The notes below the pieces were generated by a model. The model worked only from the letters and a program-made list of their open reading frames with translations. It ran no database searches and was not told the origin of the DNA. Of a stretch of 7,120 nucleotides of DNA, positions 6,665-7,120 are shown one piece after another. Each line of letters opens with the position of its first letter. Position 1 is the first letter of the stretch. A program made the position numbers and the translations under genes. Origin of the DNA: Micrococcales bacterium (GTDB lineage: Bacteria > Actinomycetota > Actinomycetes > Actinomycetales > Dermatophilaceae); NCBI GenBank assembly GCA_030537915.1, contig JAUNUZ010000122.1:1-7120 (forward strand), in the 5' to 3' direction.

Positions 6665-6784
6665 ACGCCTTGCGCCCGTAGGCCGACGGTGGACCGTTTG
6701 ACGCCGTCCGGGAGGGCCTGGAGATCGTTCGCGAGATACGTTGGAACGAGATGAAATTGCTCAGGTAGTGCGCGAATGGGTCGA

Positions 6785-6805
6785 TGAGACGCGCGCAGGG
6801 TCTCA
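6785..6805. repeat. Inverted repeat TGAGAC-N9-GTCTCA upstream of the lipoprotein gene
   Basis: TGAGAC (6785-6790) and GTCTCA (6800-6805) are perfect six-base arms around nine bases, spanning 21 bases, the size of a typical dimeric repressor site. It lies about 85 bases upstream of the lipoprotein ATG and about 200 bases from purA. It could be an operator for either gene or a chance hairpin. Confidence 0.35.
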
Positions 6806-6849
6806 CCTCGTCCACCGGCCATCTGGCCACGGGCGGGCACACCGCACGA

Positions 6850-6867
6850 GACCGGTACGGGTCGACC
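6850..6867. repeat. Imperfect dyad near the lipoprotein start
   Basis: GACCGGTACGGGTC (6850-6863) is symmetric except at one base pair (GACC-N-GTAC-N-GGTC), and it overlaps the perfect palindrome GGTCGACC (6860-6867). It lies about 25 bases upstream of the ATG, where a repressor could block transcription or a stem could form in the leader. Confidence 0.3.
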
Positions 6868-6889
6868 AACCGGAGCGAGGACGAACGCC

Positions 6890-7120
6890 ATGATGACCGA
6901 CCGCCAGCCCTTCCGCCGAAAGCTGTGCGTCACCGCCCTCGTCGCGGGAGCCGCGCTCCTGAGCGCGTGCGGATCGAGCACGCCGCCGCAGACGACGAGC
7001 GCCTCGGCCAGCCCGACCGCTGCGACGCCCGCGACGACGCCCAGCCAGTCGCCTACCTCCACGAGCTCGGCCGCGCCTGGCGCGGAGAGCTCCGCCGGTC
7101 AAGGCAGCGACGACCGCAGC
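6890..7120 (+). CDS. Putative secreted lipoprotein, N-terminal part, runs off right edge
   Basis: The first 77 codons are seen and the frame is open to the window edge. The N-terminus MMTDRQPFRRKL has basic residues (R5, R9, R10, K11), followed by a hydrophobic core of about 14 residues (CVTALVAGAALLSA) and the lipobox LSAC (24-27). C27 is the expected lipidation site, so the mature protein should be tethered to the outer face of the membrane. After C27 comes a low-complexity tail rich in Ser, Thr, Pro and Ala (about 28-70), a flexible linker common in actinobacterial lipoproteins. The functional domain lies beyond the window, so I cannot name a role. The start uses ATG 6890 with GAGG (6877-6880) nine bases upstream; ATG 6893 is the only close alternative. 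It is divergent from purA. Lipoprotein status is well supported by sequence; function is unknown. Confidence 0.8.
   Translation, partial: MMTDRQPFRRKLCVTALVAGAALLSACGSSTPPQTTSASASPTAATPATTPSQSPTSTSSAAPGAESSAGQGSDDRS

Larger units (their letters stand above)
6598..6889. other. Divergent intergenic region between purA and the lipoprotein gene
   Basis: About 290 bases with no convincing gene. Open frames here cross into neighbouring coding sequence in the wrong frame and show no recognisable protein. It contains a possible purA -10, a strong GC hairpin and two dyads near the lipoprotein start. For the plus strand a TANNNT-like TACGTT (6737-6742) and a TTGACG (6698-6703) are visible, but they are not at matching spacing, so no plus promoter is called. 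Confidence 0.5.

Noticed and set aside
5491..6681. Long plus-strand open frame (396 codons) opposite purA
   Set aside because: Antisense shadow of purA; Asp/Val/Arg-rich composition mirrors the complementary codons and no domain is visible.
6698..6726. TTGACG as a -35 for the lipoprotein gene
   Set aside because: At 17-18 bases downstream the sequence is GAGATC/AGATCG, which is not a credible -10; the nearest TANNNT box is 33 bases away.
6628..7062. Minus-strand open frame over the lipoprotein start and the gap before purA
   Set aside because: It is antisense to a clear signal peptide and lipobox, and its own product shows no conserved features.

Overview
The window looks like chromosomal housekeeping DNA from a high-GC actinobacterium. 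The evidence is uniformly GC-rich DNA, frequent GTG start codons, TANNNT-type -10 elements, a class I (archaeal-type) lysyl-tRNA synthetase, an actinobacterial-style HelD RNA polymerase motor and a lipoprotein with a Ser/Thr/Pro-rich tail. A member of the Micrococcales is plausible, but the sequence does not fix a genus.

Layout: positions 593 to 1 (minus) carry the N-terminal part of purD, phosphoribosylamine-glycine ligase, which runs off the left edge. A non-coding gap of about 426 bases separates it from a divergent gene at 1020-3347 (plus), a full-length HelD-like superfamily 1 ATPase of about 775 residues. After a short convergent junction rich in hairpins (about 3348-3449) comes lysS (3450-5294, minus), then purA (adenylosuccinate synthetase, 5296-6585, minus). 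purA lies upstream of lysS in transcription order, and one base separates its stop codon from the lysS start, so the two are almost certainly one translationally coupled operon. A gap of about 300 bases holds the purA promoter region, a strong GC hairpin and two dyads. The start of a plus-strand lipoprotein gene (6890 onward) runs off the right edge.

Together, purD (step 2 of IMP synthesis) and purA (IMP to adenylosuccinate) belong to purine biosynthesis, and lysS charges tRNA-Lys. HelD strips or recycles RNA polymerase and sits between the two minus-strand blocks in opposite orientation. No mobile element, CRISPR array, rRNA or tRNA gene was seen. I do not see a new multi-gene system. The points most worth a second look are the LysRS-I with no cysteines at its expected metal-ribbon site plus a low-complexity insert, the apparently leaderless purD, the divergent central segment of HelD, and the dyads in front of the lipoprotein gene.
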